From positions 434,001 through 498,000 of the forward strand of contig NZ_BMRB01000003.1 in the NCBI RefSeq assembly GCF_014648415.1: a stretch of DNA of 64,000 bases. Reading direction: 5' to 3'. The notes beneath the pieces are model-generated. The model had not been told where the DNA came from and made no database searches. It worked only from the letters and a program-made list of their open reading frames with translations. Of this stretch, positions 38,192 through 46,387 are shown in pieces (position 1 is the stretch's first letter; each line of letters opens with the position of its first letter). The stretch is from Actinokineospora fastidiosa. Lineage in GTDB: Bacteria; Actinomycetota; Actinomycetes; Mycobacteriales; Pseudonocardiaceae. The translations under genes were made by a program, and so were the position numbers.

Positions 38192-38818
38192 GTGACCACC
38201 ACCGACCAGCCCCGCAAGCGCATGCCGCGCGCCGAGCGCGAGCGGCAGATGATGGCGGTCGCCGAGGAGATCTTCAGCGAGCGCGGCTACCTGGCGACCT
38301 CGGTCGACGAGATCGCCGAGCGGTGCGGGGTGTCCAAGCCGATGATCTACGAGTACTTCGGCTCCAAGGAGGGCCTGCTCGTCGCCTGCATCCGGGCAGC
38401 GCGCGAGGAGCTGGCGCAGGCCACGACCGCGGCGGTGGTCGGCGCGACCACGCCCGAGGAGGCGCTGCGCCGCGGCGTCGGGGCCTTCTTCGCCTTCGCC
38501 GACTCCCACCGCAGGGCCTGGTCGCTCATGCTCAGCGGCGACACCGCGGCCGCCGGTCCGGTCGCCGCCGCCGAGATCGAGGCCGGGCGGCAGGAGCAGG
38601 CCGCGATCGACGTGGCGCTGTTCCGCGCGTTCGTGCCCGACGCGCCGCAGACGATGCTGGAGGCCGCCGCGCAGGTGGTCGTGGGCGCGTGCGAGCGGCT
38701 GTCGCTGTGGTACGTCGCACAGGACGAGGTGGGCGCCGAGGAGGCCGCCGACTACCTGATGACGTCCCTTTGGCACGGTTTGCGTGGCCTGATCGAGCGC
38801 GCTCACCCGGCTGAGTGA
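38192..38818 (+). CDS. TetR-family repressor
   Basis: The 208-aa protein has a TetR helix-turn-helix (about 15-60, AERERQMMAVAEEIFSERGY to SKPMIYEYFGSK) and an alpha-helical ligand-binding domain. It begins at GTG and is divergent from the Baeyer-Villiger monooxygenase, so it probably represses that gene and itself until the substrate appears. A hairpin follows the stop. Confidence 0.9.
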   Translation: MTTTDQPRKRMPRAERERQMMAVAEEIFSERGYLATSVDEIAERCGVSKPMIYEYFGSKEGLLVACIRAAREELAQATTAAVVGATTPEEALRRGVGAFFAFADSHRRAWSLMLSGDTAAAGPVAAAEIEAGRQEQAAIDVALFRAFVPDAPQTMLEAAAQVVVGACERLSLWYVAQDEVGAEEAADYLMTSLWHGLRGLIERAHPAE

Positions 38819-38819
38819 G

Positions 38820-38839
38820 GCCCGGAACCGATTCCGGGC
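38820..38839 (+). terminator. Terminator after tetR
   Basis: Perfect 8-bp arms GCCCGGAA and TTCCGGGC enclose CCGA, starting 2 bp past the TetR stop. Confidence 0.65.
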
Positions 38840-38920
38840 GAGGAAGTTGCGCAGTTCAGCGGGCGCGCTTGTAGCCGATTGGGTTAAGTGCGTCTTAGGA
38901 CGCGAGATTCGAGGTGCGCG

Positions 38921-39259
38921 ATGTTCGAGCCCATCCTGGCCAACTACACCCCCGACGGCGACGATTGGACCGTCGAGGTCACCGCGGCGGGCGAGTCCCG
39001 GACCGCCACCGCCCCCGGCCTCATCGCCGCGCGGGACGCGGCCGACCAGCTGGTCGAGGAACTGGTCCCCGGCGACGACGTCCGGACCGTGGTCCACACG
39101 CTGGAGGGCGACGCCTACCAGTTCACCTCGGCCTACCTGGCCGCGCGGCTGGGCAGGCCGGATGCCGATCCGGAGCCCGCGGCGGGCCCGAAGCCCGCCG
39201 ACCCCGCCCCACGCCCGCGCGCCGCCGCGCCCGTTCGGGAGGCCGCGACCGGCTCCTAG
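38921..39259 (+). CDS. Hypothetical acidic protein
   Basis: This 112-aa protein starts MFEPILANYTPDGDDWTVEV and has an antiparallel-beta/alpha appearance followed by a Pro/Ala-rich tail. Similar small proteins occur beside DUF3618 genes in actinobacteria, as here (the two genes overlap at their 3' ends). GAGG precedes the ATG. No function can be given. Confidence 0.75.
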   Translation: MFEPILANYTPDGDDWTVEVTAAGESRTATAPGLIAARDAADQLVEELVPGDDVRTVVHTLEGDAYQFTSAYLAARLGRPDADPEPAAGPKPADPAPRPRAAAPVREAATGS

Positions 39260-39477
39260 CGGAACAGCCCGCGGACCACCAGCAGCCCGACCACCACACC
39301 GACCCCGATGAGCGCGTAACGGACCTTGGGGTCGTCGAGCGTGGACCGGGCGCTGGCCTTGGCGTTGTCCACCAGCCGCTTCGGGCTGGCCTTCTCGCCC
39401 AGCCGGTCAAGGGTGACCGCGAGCGCGTCGCGCGCCTGCTCGATCTCGCGCTGGATGGTCTCGGGATCGCGGGCCAC
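39256..39477 (-). CDS. DUF3618 membrane protein
   Basis: A 73-aa protein with the DUF3618 start MARDPETIQREIEQARDALA, an amphipathic helix, a SPKRLVDNAKASARSTLDD segment and one C-terminal TM helix (ALIGVGVVVGLLVV). Members are small membrane proteins of unknown role that are widespread in actinobacteria. It is convergent with the 38921 gene, overlapping it by 4 bp. Confidence 0.85.
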   Translation of the reverse strand: MARDPETIQREIEQARDALAVTLDRLGEKASPKRLVDNAKASARSTLDDPKVRYALIGVGVVVGLLVVRGLFR

Positions 39478-39585
39478 GTTTCCTCCTCGCCGGGGTACCG
39501 GTGACCCCGGATGGACACACGGTAGATCACCCGGTGCCGTCTCTTCCGCATGGGCCAGGCAAGTAGGCTGTCCGGGCTACCACTC

Positions 39586-39659
39586 GGGGCCGTAGCCCAA
39601 TTGGCAGAGGCACACGGTTTAGGTCCGTGCCAGTGAGAGTTCGAGTCTCTCCGGCCCCA
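39586..39659 (+). tRNA. tRNA with Leu anticodon UAG, class I shape
   Basis: The acceptor stem GGGGCCG/CGGCCCC (7 bp) and T arm GAGAG-TTCGAGT-CTCTC are perfect. The anticodon stem CACGG/CCGTG closes the loop TTTAGGT, so the anticodon is TAG (39620-39622), which reads CUA leucine codons. The discriminator is A; CCA is not encoded. The D arm (GCC/GGC with an 11-nt loop) is Leu-like, but the variable region is only CCAGT, not the long arm of normal bacterial tRNA-Leu. No frame disturbs it. Confidence 0.85.
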
Positions 39660-39717
39660 CAACTCCGCCAGCGTGAGAACCCGACCGACTCGGGCGTGGC
39701 CCGCTCCTCACCGTGAG

Positions 39718-39737
39718 GCGCTCCCGTCGTGGAGCGC
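39718..39737 (+). terminator. Possible terminator of tRNA
   Basis: Arms GCGCTCC and GGAGCGC (7 bp, perfect) enclose 6 nt about 58 bp after the tRNA end. Confidence 0.4.
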
Positions 39738-39811
39738 TAGGGTGCGCCGTGCTCGACGTTCGGCGATTCAAGGCCGTCTGCTATCGGGTCGCCCGCAGCA
39801 CCGGGGGCTCG

Positions 39812-40153
39812 ATGCAGGAGTTCCGACTGACCGACGATGTCACGCCCAGCTTCCACCAGGGCGTGATCACCTTCGGTGACAGGTCGGTCGCCGTGGTCGG
39901 CGACCGCCGCCAGCCACTCGTCGCGGTCGCCGAGCCCGGGCGATCACGTTCACGGCCGTGGCTAGGACCGCTCGTCTTCATCGACCTGCCTGAACTGGTG
40001 TCCGCCCTCCGCGAAGAGCCAGCGATGCGGGTGTTCTCCAAGGCTGAACTCGACGCGCCGTTTCGGCACGCCGATTGGCCCCACGTGACGGAGTACGACG
40101 TTCGGTACTGGCGCCCGGCCACCTTGGGCGAAGCCCTCTTCAACTACTGGGAC
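39812..40153 (+). CDS. Hypothetical protein, 3' end uncertain
   Basis: The segment encodes about 114 residues of normal-looking protein (MQEFRLTDDVTPSFHQGVIT ... FKAELDAPF-like core, RYWRPATLGEALFNYWD). Past about 40153 the frame stays open to 40837 but runs antisense to two convincing minus-strand genes and loses coding character. A natural end soon after NYWD was probably lost by a stop mutation (next codon TGG) or a frameshift. No family recognised. A longer upstream start at 39713 has no better RBS. Confidence 0.5.
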
Positions 40154-40234
40154 TGGACCCCTGCACTGCGGAGGCCGAGACCGTGGGCCGCCGTGGCAGG
40201 CACCGACGGGCTGGATGACGCTCTCCGACCCGCC

Positions 40235-40636
40235 TCACGAGGCGAACCGCCCCCGCTTCGGCGCCACGAACCACTCAGCGGCCCGGCGGGCGAGGTCATC
40301 GATCGAGGACTCCCCCGCCGGGTGGACCAGGGAGTCGGGGGCGGACATCTCGATCAGGGCGTCCTCGGCCCGCATCCCGTCGTCCCAGTTGAGGCAGGCC
40401 GGGCTCCATCCGCCGCGTATGCCGCGCTCGTCGAAGTCCAGGCGCAGGGTGTCCCGGATGGAGTCGCCCTCGACGATGTCCAGGGAGACCAGGAGCCAGG
40501 GCGTGCCGTCGTCGTCGGCGTGCAGCCAGTAGTCAAGGCCCGGCACCAGCGCGGCCAACGCCGTCATGAAGGCCAGTTCGGCGGCCGTCGGGTCGCCGCC
40601 GCGCTGGCCGCCCCAGTCGAGTTCGTCAACCGTCAC
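40235..40636 (-). CDS. Hypothetical acidic protein
   Basis: This 133-aa protein is rich in Asp/Glu with a beta-strand-like middle (GTPWLLVSLDIVEGDSIRDTL). It resembles no family I can name. The GTG start overlaps the stop of the upstream membrane gene (GTGA), so both are in one operon. It lies opposite the open reading extension of the plus-strand gene at 39812; its composition and coupling favour this strand as real. Confidence 0.7.
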   Translation of the reverse strand: MTVDELDWGGQRGGDPTAAELAFMTALAALVPGLDYWLHADDDGTPWLLVSLDIVEGDSIRDTLRLDFDERGIRGGWSPACLNWDDGMRAEDALIEMSAPDSLVHPAGESSIDDLARRAAEWFVAPKRGRFAS

Positions 40637-41013
40637 CGGCTCACCCTAGGCCGCCGGACCAGGAGCAGGACGGCCGCGATCAGGAGCAGTAGCAGGGGTG
40701 AGGGGCCGGAGAGGACTGCGCCGACGGTCGTCCACGCCGCGAGGCCCCACGCGATGAACCCCGGGGGTGTGATGCCCCGGACGCCCATCCACAGGACGAT
40801 CGCGCCGACCAGGAGGAGCGGCAGGCCGAAGCTGTAGAACGTGTACCAGAACGCGCCCGTGGTGGGGGTCATCGCGACGGGGTCGGTGTTCGGGGTGGCC
40901 CACAGTGCCCAGTCGAGCCAGCTCGCGGCGTGGTGTGGGGCCGTCTGCACCAAGGCGCCCACCGAGTGCCCCAGTCCGCACAGCGCGATCAGCCCACCGG
41001 CCCACTTCACCAT
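40633..41013 (-). CDS. Small membrane protein (DUF6463-like)
   Basis: The 126-aa protein has four TM helices, a conserved-looking GHSVGALVQT in TM1, a WALWATPNTDPVAMTPTTGAFWYTFYSFGLPLLL loop/TM2 and a short basic tail. It resembles DUF6463-type small membrane proteins found divergent from TetR regulators. Here a TetR gene is divergent too, with a perfect 20-bp palindrome between the starts, so the gene is probably repressed by it. Confidence 0.8.
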   Translation of the reverse strand: MVKWAGGLIALCGLGHSVGALVQTAPHHAASWLDWALWATPNTDPVAMTPTTGAFWYTFYSFGLPLLLVGAIVLWMGVRGITPPGFIAWGLAAWTTVGAVLSGPSPLLLLLIAAVLLLVRRPRVSR

Positions 41014-41027
41014 CGCGGAACTCCCCT

Positions 41028-41047
41028 GTTATACGGTTACGTATAAC
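41028..41047. promoter_or_regulatory. Perfect palindromic TetR operator
   Basis: The arms GTTATACG and CGTATAAC (8 bp, perfect) enclose GTTA. The site is between the divergent membrane gene (start 41013) and tetR (start 41085) and includes AT-rich hexamers that could be promoter parts. Confidence 0.75.
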
Positions 41048-41084
41048 CCGAGCATATACGCACCCGTACAACACCGGAGGGCAC

Positions 41085-41642
41085 ATGGGAGCGCTGCGGA
41101 CGCCGCGGGAGAAGTGGGTCGAGGCGGGGTTGCGGGCGCTGGCCGCTGGCGGGGTGGACGCCGTGCGCGTGGAGGCGCTGGCCAAAGCGCTCGGGGTGAC
41201 CAAGGGCGGGTTCTACGGCTACTTCGCCGACCGCGGCGAGCTGCTGACCGAGATGCTGGACACCTGGGAGCGCGAGAGCGTCGACGACGTCATCGCCCGC
41301 GTCGAGCGGGAGAGCGACGACCCGATGGACCGGGTCCGCCTCGCCGGGCGGCTCACCTTCTCCGGCGACCGCCTGCTCCCCATCGACCTCGCCGTCCGCG
41401 ACTGGGCGCGCCGCGACCACCAGGTCGCCGAACGCCTGCGCCGGGTGGACAACCGGCGCATGGGGCTCCTCCGCGACGCGATCAGCGCCTTCTGCGCCGA
41501 CCCGGAGGAGGTGGAGGCCCGCAGCCTGCTCGCGTTCTGCATGGCGATCGGCAGCCACTTCCTCGCCGCCGACCACCCCGCCCACACCCGCGACCAGGTC
41601 AAGGCCCGCGCCGCAGCACTCCTCCTCAGCCCGGACCGCTGA
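41085..41642 (+). CDS. TetR-family regulator
   Basis: The 185-aa protein has a TetR helix-turn-helix (about 5-50; LRTPREKWVEAGLRAL to VTKGGFYGYFADRGEL) and a TetR_C-type helical domain with SGDRLLPIDLAVRDWARRD. CGGAGG lies before the ATG. It is divergent from the membrane gene at 41013 and probably autoregulates through the perfect palindrome between them. Its 3' end overlaps the convergent gene at 41626. Confidence 0.9.
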   Translation: MGALRTPREKWVEAGLRALAAGGVDAVRVEALAKALGVTKGGFYGYFADRGELLTEMLDTWERESVDDVIARVERESDDPMDRVRLAGRLTFSGDRLLPIDLAVRDWARRDHQVAERLRRVDNRRMGLLRDAISAFCADPEEVEARSLLAFCMAIGSHFLAADHPAHTRDQVKARAAALLLSPDR

Positions 41643-41982
41643 CCTCGGACCGCAGCGTCGCCTCGGTCGGCTTCTCGATCGTGCGCGACCCGTACACCTC
41701 CGAATGGCCGAGGTCGACGATGCTCACCCGCACGCGGTCCGCGGTCGCCTCCTGGATGACGCACGCGTACCACTCGCCGTCGGCGTCGCGGAACCACCAG
41801 CGGTCGGCCAGGCACGCCAGTCCGCGCCGCTCGACGGTCTCCCACGCCTCGTGGAAGTCGGCGTCCGGGCCCAGCGGATGGCCGAACACGGTGCGCGGGG
41901 ACCAGGTGTCCTCGCCTGCCTGCCGGACGTAGCCGAGCAGGGCGTTGTCGGAGTCGCGGATGACCTCGTGGCCGTGGCTCAT
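41626..41982 (-). CDS. Hypothetical protein
   Basis: The 118-aa protein (MSHGHEVIRDSDNALLGYVR...) shows beta-strand segments such as DRWWFRDADGEWYACVIQEA and VRVSIVDLGHSEVY. It matches no family I can name. It is convergent with tetR, with a 17-bp overlap of coding ends, and alone in its unit. Confidence 0.65.
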   Translation of the reverse strand: MSHGHEVIRDSDNALLGYVRQAGEDTWSPRTVFGHPLGPDADFHEAWETVERRGLACLADRWWFRDADGEWYACVIQEATADRVRVSIVDLGHSEVYGSRTIEKPTEATLRSEVSGPG

Positions 41983-42033
41983 GGCCGATCACGGTCGCCC
42001 ACCCCCGGTCCCCGCCTCAACCGAATATCGCGA

Positions 42034-42064
42034 AAGGGGGCCCACCCGGCAGGTGAGCCCCCTT
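42034..42064. terminator. Terminator hairpin
   Basis: Arms AAGGGGGCCCACC and GGTGAGCCCCCTT (one G-T pair) enclose CGGCA. It lies about 13 bp beyond the stop of the serine hydrolase gene at 42077. Confidence 0.75.
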
Positions 42065-42076
42065 CCGTGTCGACGA

Positions 42077-43162
42077 TTACGAGCAGAACACCTCGGCGAG
42101 GACGTCGGTGAGCCCGTCCGCCGCGCCGGGCGTCGGCGCGGAGGTCACCGACATGATCATGCGGGTGCTCGTGTCGGCCGTGCTCATGGTGACCGTCACG
42201 TACCCGGGGATGCCGCCGTCGTGGCCCCAGGCCACCGTGCCGCAGGGCAGCTCGCTGCGGCCCAGGCCGAGGCCGTAGTCGTCGACCGTGGTCCGCATCT
42301 GCGCCAGCAGGGACGCGGGCAGCAGCTCACCGGACAGCAGCGCGTCCAGGAAGCGGTCGAGGTCGGCCGTGGTGGAGATCATCGCGCCCGCCGCGCCCGC
42401 GACCGAGGAGTTCATCGCGGTGACGTCGACCGGCTTGCCCCATGCGGTCATGTACCCGTGGGCGTGCGGGCCCTGCGGGACGATGCCGCCGGTGCGGGTG
42501 TCGCGCAGGCCCAGCGGCCGCAGGATCCGGCGCTCGACCGCGCGCTCCCACGACTGCCCGCTGACCTCCTCGATCAGCATGCCCGCCAGGATGTAGTTGG
42601 TGTTGGAGTACGACCAGTCCGTCCCCGGCTCGAAGTCCAGCGGCCGGGAGGTGCCGATCTCCAGCAGCTGCTCGGCCGAGTAGTGGCGGAACCGCTCGCG
42701 CACGAAACTCTCCGGGTCCCGCAGCAGCGCGTTCGTGTAGTTGAACAGGCCGCTGGTGTGCTGGAGCATCATCCGCACGGTGATCCGGTCGTCCACCAGG
42801 CCCGGCAGGTAGCGCGTCACCGGCTCGTCCAGGCCCACCTTGCCCTCGTCGACGAGCTGCAGCACGACCGTCGAGACGAACGTCTTGGTCACGCTGCCCA
42901 CCCGGAACCGCCCGTCGAGCGGCACCGGCCGCCGGCTGTTCAGCCGCGCCGTCCCGCTGCGCAGCACCAGGGTCTCCCCGTCGTCGACGATGCGCACCTG
43001 CACGCCCTGGACGCCGTCCTTGGCCATCCGGTCCAGCGCCGCCTGCACCACCGCCGGGTCGACGTCGCCGCCGGTGTCGGCCGACGCCGTGGTCACCGTC
43101 GCGGTGAGCCCCATGACCACGGCCGTGCCGAGCACGGCCAGTCTTCTGATCCCCATGTCCAT
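42077..43162 (-). CDS. Secreted serine hydrolase, class C beta-lactamase family
   Basis: A 361-aa exported protein with a signal peptide (cleavage near TASADTG). It has the serine beta-lactamase/D-Ala-D-Ala carboxypeptidase fold with SVTK (catalytic Ser and Lys), YSN (YSNTNY) and HDGG in place of KTG. It resembles Streptomyces R61 DD-carboxypeptidase more than true AmpC. The role may be cell-wall trimming or ester hydrolysis. A terminator follows. No operon partner. Confidence 0.88.
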   Translation of the reverse strand: MDMGIRRLAVLGTAVVMGLTATVTTASADTGGDVDPAVVQAALDRMAKDGVQGVQVRIVDDGETLVLRSGTARLNSRRPVPLDGRFRVGSVTKTFVSTVVLQLVDEGKVGLDEPVTRYLPGLVDDRITVRMMLQHTSGLFNYTNALLRDPESFVRERFRHYSAEQLLEIGTSRPLDFEPGTDWSYSNTNYILAGMLIEEVSGQSWERAVERRILRPLGLRDTRTGGIVPQGPHAHGYMTAWGKPVDVTAMNSSVAGAAGAMISTTADLDRFLDALLSGELLPASLLAQMRTTVDDYGLGLGRSELPCGTVAWGHDGGIPGYVTVTMSTADTSTRMIMSVTSAPTPGAADGLTDVLAEVFCS

Positions 43163-43283
43163 CCCCTCGGGTCGGTGTCCCGCCAGAGGCCAGTCTGGCC
43201 TGGGCCGGGTCCGCCCGCGTCGATCTTGAGGCGGACGGGCCCGTCATCCCGGGGTACGACCCGCGCCGTGGGACCATCGGCCC

Positions 43284-43466
43284 ATGCGCAGGCCGAGGCC
43301 GCTGAAAGCGCTCCTCCGACTGGTGGACCGGTTCGAGGAGCGCGGGGTGTACGTGCCGGGCGAGGACAACCAGGCCATCTCGCCGTGGCGGGACTTCGGC
43401 TGGCTGATCGCGCTGTGGCTGGCCGCGGTGGGCGTCATCGTGCTGTTCTTCGCCATGGCCGCCTGA
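43284..43466 (+). CDS. Small single-TM protein
   Basis: This 60-aa protein has a basic N-terminus, the segment EDNQAISPWRDFGW and one C-terminal TM (LIALWLAAVGVIVLFF). Its start is ATG. No known family; the size, coding composition and TM make it likely real but the role is open. Confidence 0.6.
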   Translation: MRRPRPLKALLRLVDRFEERGVYVPGEDNQAISPWRDFGWLIALWLAAVGVIVLFFAMAA

Positions 43467-43613
43467 GACCCTCGTCACTGTTGGTGCCCCTCCGGTCACG
43501 GCCAGGCCACAGCCTGGCTCCAGGTCCGACTCAACCGGCCGCTGGGATGGGCGTTCGGAACCCCCAGCCGACATCGTGGACGGGTACCCGCCCGTCGACC
43601 GAGGAAGTGGACC

Positions 43614-44138
43614 GTGCAGACCGCCAGGCGCGCCGCAGCCGCCTGCGCCCTCCTGGCAGCGCTCGCCGGGTGCGGCGCGGCGCAATCGAGCACGCCGCCC
43701 CCCGAGCAGCTGGCGCCCTCGGTCGAACGCGCCGAGCCGCCCGGCTCCACGACCCAGGGCGGCGCGCTGACCGCGCTGGGGCGGGGTCTGTCGATCGCGG
43801 TGTCCGCCCCCAAGTCCTTCGTCCCCACCTCGTCGGCATCCCCGGCGGCGGCGCGCGCGGTCGGGTTCGAGATGACGGTCCGCAACGACGGCGACACCCC
43901 GTACCGCCCGACCCTGCTGGCGCTGACCGCGCACGTGGACTCGCAGGCGGTCAAGCAGGTCGTCGACTCCACCCAGGGCTACAGCGGCCTGGTGGGCACC
44001 GAGGAGATCGCGCCCGGGCAGAGCATGCGGTTCTCGGTGGCCTTCGCCGTGCCGCCGGAGAAGGCGGACGTGCGCGTGGTGGCCAAGCCGGACCCGGCGG
44101 CCGCCGTCGCGGTCACCGTCTTCGACGGCGAGGTGTGA
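43614..44138 (+). CDS. Lipoprotein, DUF4352-like
   Basis: The 174-aa protein has a signal with lipobox LAGC (cysteine near residue 20) and is anchored outside the membrane. Its C-terminal domain (LSIAVSAPKSFVPTS, VTVRNDGDTPYRP, EEIAPGQSMRFSVAFAVP) is a beta sandwich resembling DUF4352/immunoprotective-antigen-type extracellular modules. It begins at GTG and is 22 bp upstream of a peroxiredoxin gene. Function unknown. Confidence 0.8.
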   Translation: MQTARRAAAACALLAALAGCGAAQSSTPPPEQLAPSVERAEPPGSTTQGGALTALGRGLSIAVSAPKSFVPTSSASPAAARAVGFEMTVRNDGDTPYRPTLLALTAHVDSQAVKQVVDSTQGYSGLVGTEEIAPGQSMRFSVAFAVPPEKADVRVVAKPDPAAAVAVTVFDGEV

Positions 44139-44159
44139 GCGGGCTATAGCGTCTGCCCC

Positions 44160-44627
44160 ATGACTGAGCGCTTGAGCGTGGGCGACCCCGCCCCCGACTT
44201 CACCCTGCCCGACAGCACCGGCAGGCCGGTGTCGCTGTCCGACTTCCGCGGCCGATCGGTGATCGTCTACTTCTACCCGGCCGCGGCAACCCCCGGCTGC
44301 GCGAAGCAGGCCTGCGACTTCCGCGACAACCTGGGCGAGCTGGCCTCGGCCGGGTACGCCGTGCTCGGCATCTCCCCCGACAGCCAGGCGAAGCTGGCCA
44401 AGTGGGTCGCGGCGGAGTCGCTGACGTTCCCGATGCTGTCCGACAGCGAGCGCACCGTGATGAAGCAGTGGGGCGCGTTCGGCGAGAAGCAGATGTACGG
44501 CAAGACGGTGACGGGCGTCATCCGGTCGACGTTCGTCGTCGATCCCGAGGGTGTGATCTCGCTGGCGCAGTACAACGTGAAGGCCACCGGGCACGTGGCG
44601 AAGCTGCGCCGCGACCTCGGGGTCTGA
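44160..44627 (+). CDS. bcp: Bcp/PrxQ-type peroxiredoxin
   Basis: A 155-aa thioredoxin-fold peroxidase with the PrxQ motif: T and C of ATPGCAKQAC (peroxidatic Cys and resolving Cys five residues later) and PDFTLPDSTG at the start. It reduces peroxides with electrons from thioredoxin or mycoredoxin in the cytosol. The Lys/Tyr-rich end YNVKATGHVAKLRRDLG is family-typical. It is 22 bp after the lipoprotein gene; a hairpin follows. Confidence 0.92.
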   Translation: MTERLSVGDPAPDFTLPDSTGRPVSLSDFRGRSVIVYFYPAAATPGCAKQACDFRDNLGELASAGYAVLGISPDSQAKLAKWVAAESLTFPMLSDSERTVMKQWGAFGEKQMYGKTVTGVIRSTFVVDPEGVISLAQYNVKATGHVAKLRRDLGV

Positions 44628-44655
44628 CCCCCGCTACGGGGCACGGCGCGGAAAA

Positions 44656-44677
44656 GTTGCCCGGGTAGCCGGGCAAC
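44656..44677 (+). terminator. Terminator of peroxiredoxin gene
   Basis: Perfect 9-bp arms GTTGCCCGG and CCGGGCAAC with tetraloop GTAG lie about 29 bp past the stop; the AATTCC downstream is modestly A/T-rich. Confidence 0.75.
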
Positions 44678-44707
44678 ATTCCGCTGGGACGGCGGCGTGT
44701 TCAGGGC

Positions 44708-45523
44708 ATGCGCTGTCTCGCACTGCTTGCCCTGCTGCTGCTTTCCGCGTGCGCCCAGCCGATTCCCCTTGCCGCGCCGCCGGTTCCGATCGCCCTGCCG
44801 CTGACGCAGGCGTCGGCCACGCCTGAGGCCGACCTGGACGTGGCCGCCGAGGTGACCGCGGCCGTGCGCCGGGAGTCCAGACCGGACACCGAGGTGGGCG
44901 TGCTGGTCGTGGATCTGCGGGAGCACACCGCCCTCGTCTCGGCCAACGCCGACCGGCCGTTCCGGTCGGCGTCACTGTCCAAACTGCTCATGGCCCTGGA
45001 GGCGTTGCGCGGCGGCACGGTTGACCGCGCGTCCGTCTGGAGAATGCTGAGCCACTCCGACGACCAGGTGGCCAACGCCTTGTGGGTGCGGCTGGGCGGC
45101 TCGGCCATGATCACGGCGTCGGCGCAGCGGTTGCGCCTCACCGGAACCCGCCCACCCGCGCTGCCGAACCGTTGGGGTGACGTGATGATGACGCCCAGCG
45201 ACCTCGTGCGGATCTACGACCACGTGCTCACCCTGCCCGCCGCCGACCGCTCCCTCGTCCTGGACGCCCTGGCCTCCGCGCCCCGCCTGGCGGCGGACGG
45301 GTTCGACCAGCACTTCGGCATCCCCGACGGGATCTCCGCGCGGTGGGCGGTGAAACAGGGCTGGTCCGACAGTCCCGACGACCTGTCCCTGCACTCGACG
45401 GGCCTGGTGAACGGCCGCTACGCGGTGATCCTGCTGACCGAGCACCCCCGCCCCATCCGCCTGCGCACCGCGGCGGACTCGGTGACCGCGGGGGCGCGGG
45501 TGCTGAACGGGATTCTCACCTGA
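44708..45523 (+). CDS. Lipoprotein serine hydrolase, class A beta-lactamase-like
   Basis: The 271-aa lipoprotein (lipobox LLSAC) has a beta-lactamase-like fold: SLSK for the active Ser-Lys, SDD as the SxN counterpart and KQG for KTG. A convincing Glu166-type omega loop is not visible, so a true beta-lactamase role is doubtful. DD-peptidase-like or inactive sensing is possible. A close tandem paralogue begins 31 bp after its stop; both share DGFDQHFGIP and WAVKQ. Confidence 0.82.
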   Translation: MRCLALLALLLLSACAQPIPLAAPPVPIALPLTQASATPEADLDVAAEVTAAVRRESRPDTEVGVLVVDLREHTALVSANADRPFRSASLSKLLMALEALRGGTVDRASVWRMLSHSDDQVANALWVRLGGSAMITASAQRLRLTGTRPPALPNRWGDVMMTPSDLVRIYDHVLTLPAADRSLVLDALASAPRLAADGFDQHFGIPDGISARWAVKQGWSDSPDDLSLHSTGLVNGRYAVILLTEHPRPIRLRTAADSVTAGARVLNGILT

Positions 45524-45553
45524 TTCTCAGCGTCGCGGGCGCATGATGTGGGC

Positions 45554-46381
45554 ATGTCGGGATTGCGGACCGCGTTGGCCGCCACGGTGGTCGCGGTCTT
45601 GGTGCTGACGGTGACCACGGCGGCACTCCCGGAGACGTGCTCGGCGCAGACGTCCGTCGGGGCCCCGGCGGCGCCGCCACAGGCCGCGCCCGAGGCGGCC
45701 GCGCTGCCCGCCGACACCGCGGCCGGGGTCGTCTCGGCGGTGCGCGCGGTGTCGCCGGGGGCCGATGTCGGGCTGCTGGTGTGGGACAGCGCGACGGAGA
45801 GCAGGATGGTCGCGGTCGAGCCGTCGACCCGGTACCAGTCGGCGTCGCTGGTGAAGCTGCTGGTGGGCATCGCGGCCACCCGGGCGGGAACGGCCCCGGC
45901 TCGCGTCACGCGGATGCTGCGGGACAGCGACGACCGCGTCGCCAGCCTGCTGTGGGGCGAACTGGGCGGCGACGCCCTGCCGGGACGGGTGGCCGCGTCG
46001 CTGGGGATCGCGGGGGTCGGCCCACCGGACATCTGGGGCCGGTGGGGCAACGTCCTGCTCAGCGCGGAGGACCTGGTGACGGTGTACCGGTACCTGCTGA
46101 CCGACATGCCCACCCTCCTCACCCCACTCCTGAACGCCCCGCGCACGGCGGCGGACGGGTTCGACCAGCACTTCGGCATCCCGTCCGCGTTCCCCGGCCC
46201 GTGGGCGGTGAAGCAGGCGTGGGGTACGTCCGCCCAGGCGACCACGGCCCACACCACAGGCATCGTGGCCGACCGCTACGTGGTCGTCCTACTCACCTCA
46301 CACCCGCCGGGCACGTCGTTCCACACCGCCACAACCGCCGCGACCGCAGGCGCCACCGCCCTCGCCCCCCACCTGCCCTGA
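45554..46381 (+). CDS. Paralogous serine hydrolase, non-lipoprotein
   Basis: The 275-aa protein is the tandem paralogue of the gene upstream. It has a hydrophobic N-terminus (signal or anchor; a Cys near 29 is not a lipobox). SLVK, SDDR and KQA replace the usual SxxK, SDN and KTG. The KTG counterpart lost its Gly here, so catalysis by the normal route may be altered. The ATG at 45554 or the GTG at 45548 both possible. It ends before the palindrome-rich intergenic region. Confidence 0.8.
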   Translation: MSGLRTALAATVVAVLVLTVTTAALPETCSAQTSVGAPAAPPQAAPEAAALPADTAAGVVSAVRAVSPGADVGLLVWDSATESRMVAVEPSTRYQSASLVKLLVGIAATRAGTAPARVTRMLRDSDDRVASLLWGELGGDALPGRVAASLGIAGVGPPDIWGRWGNVLLSAEDLVTVYRYLLTDMPTLLTPLLNAPRTAADGFDQHFGIPSAFPGPWAVKQAWGTSAQATTAHTTGIVADRYVVVLLTSHPPGTSFHTATTAATAGATALAPHLP

Positions 46382-46387
46382 CACACT

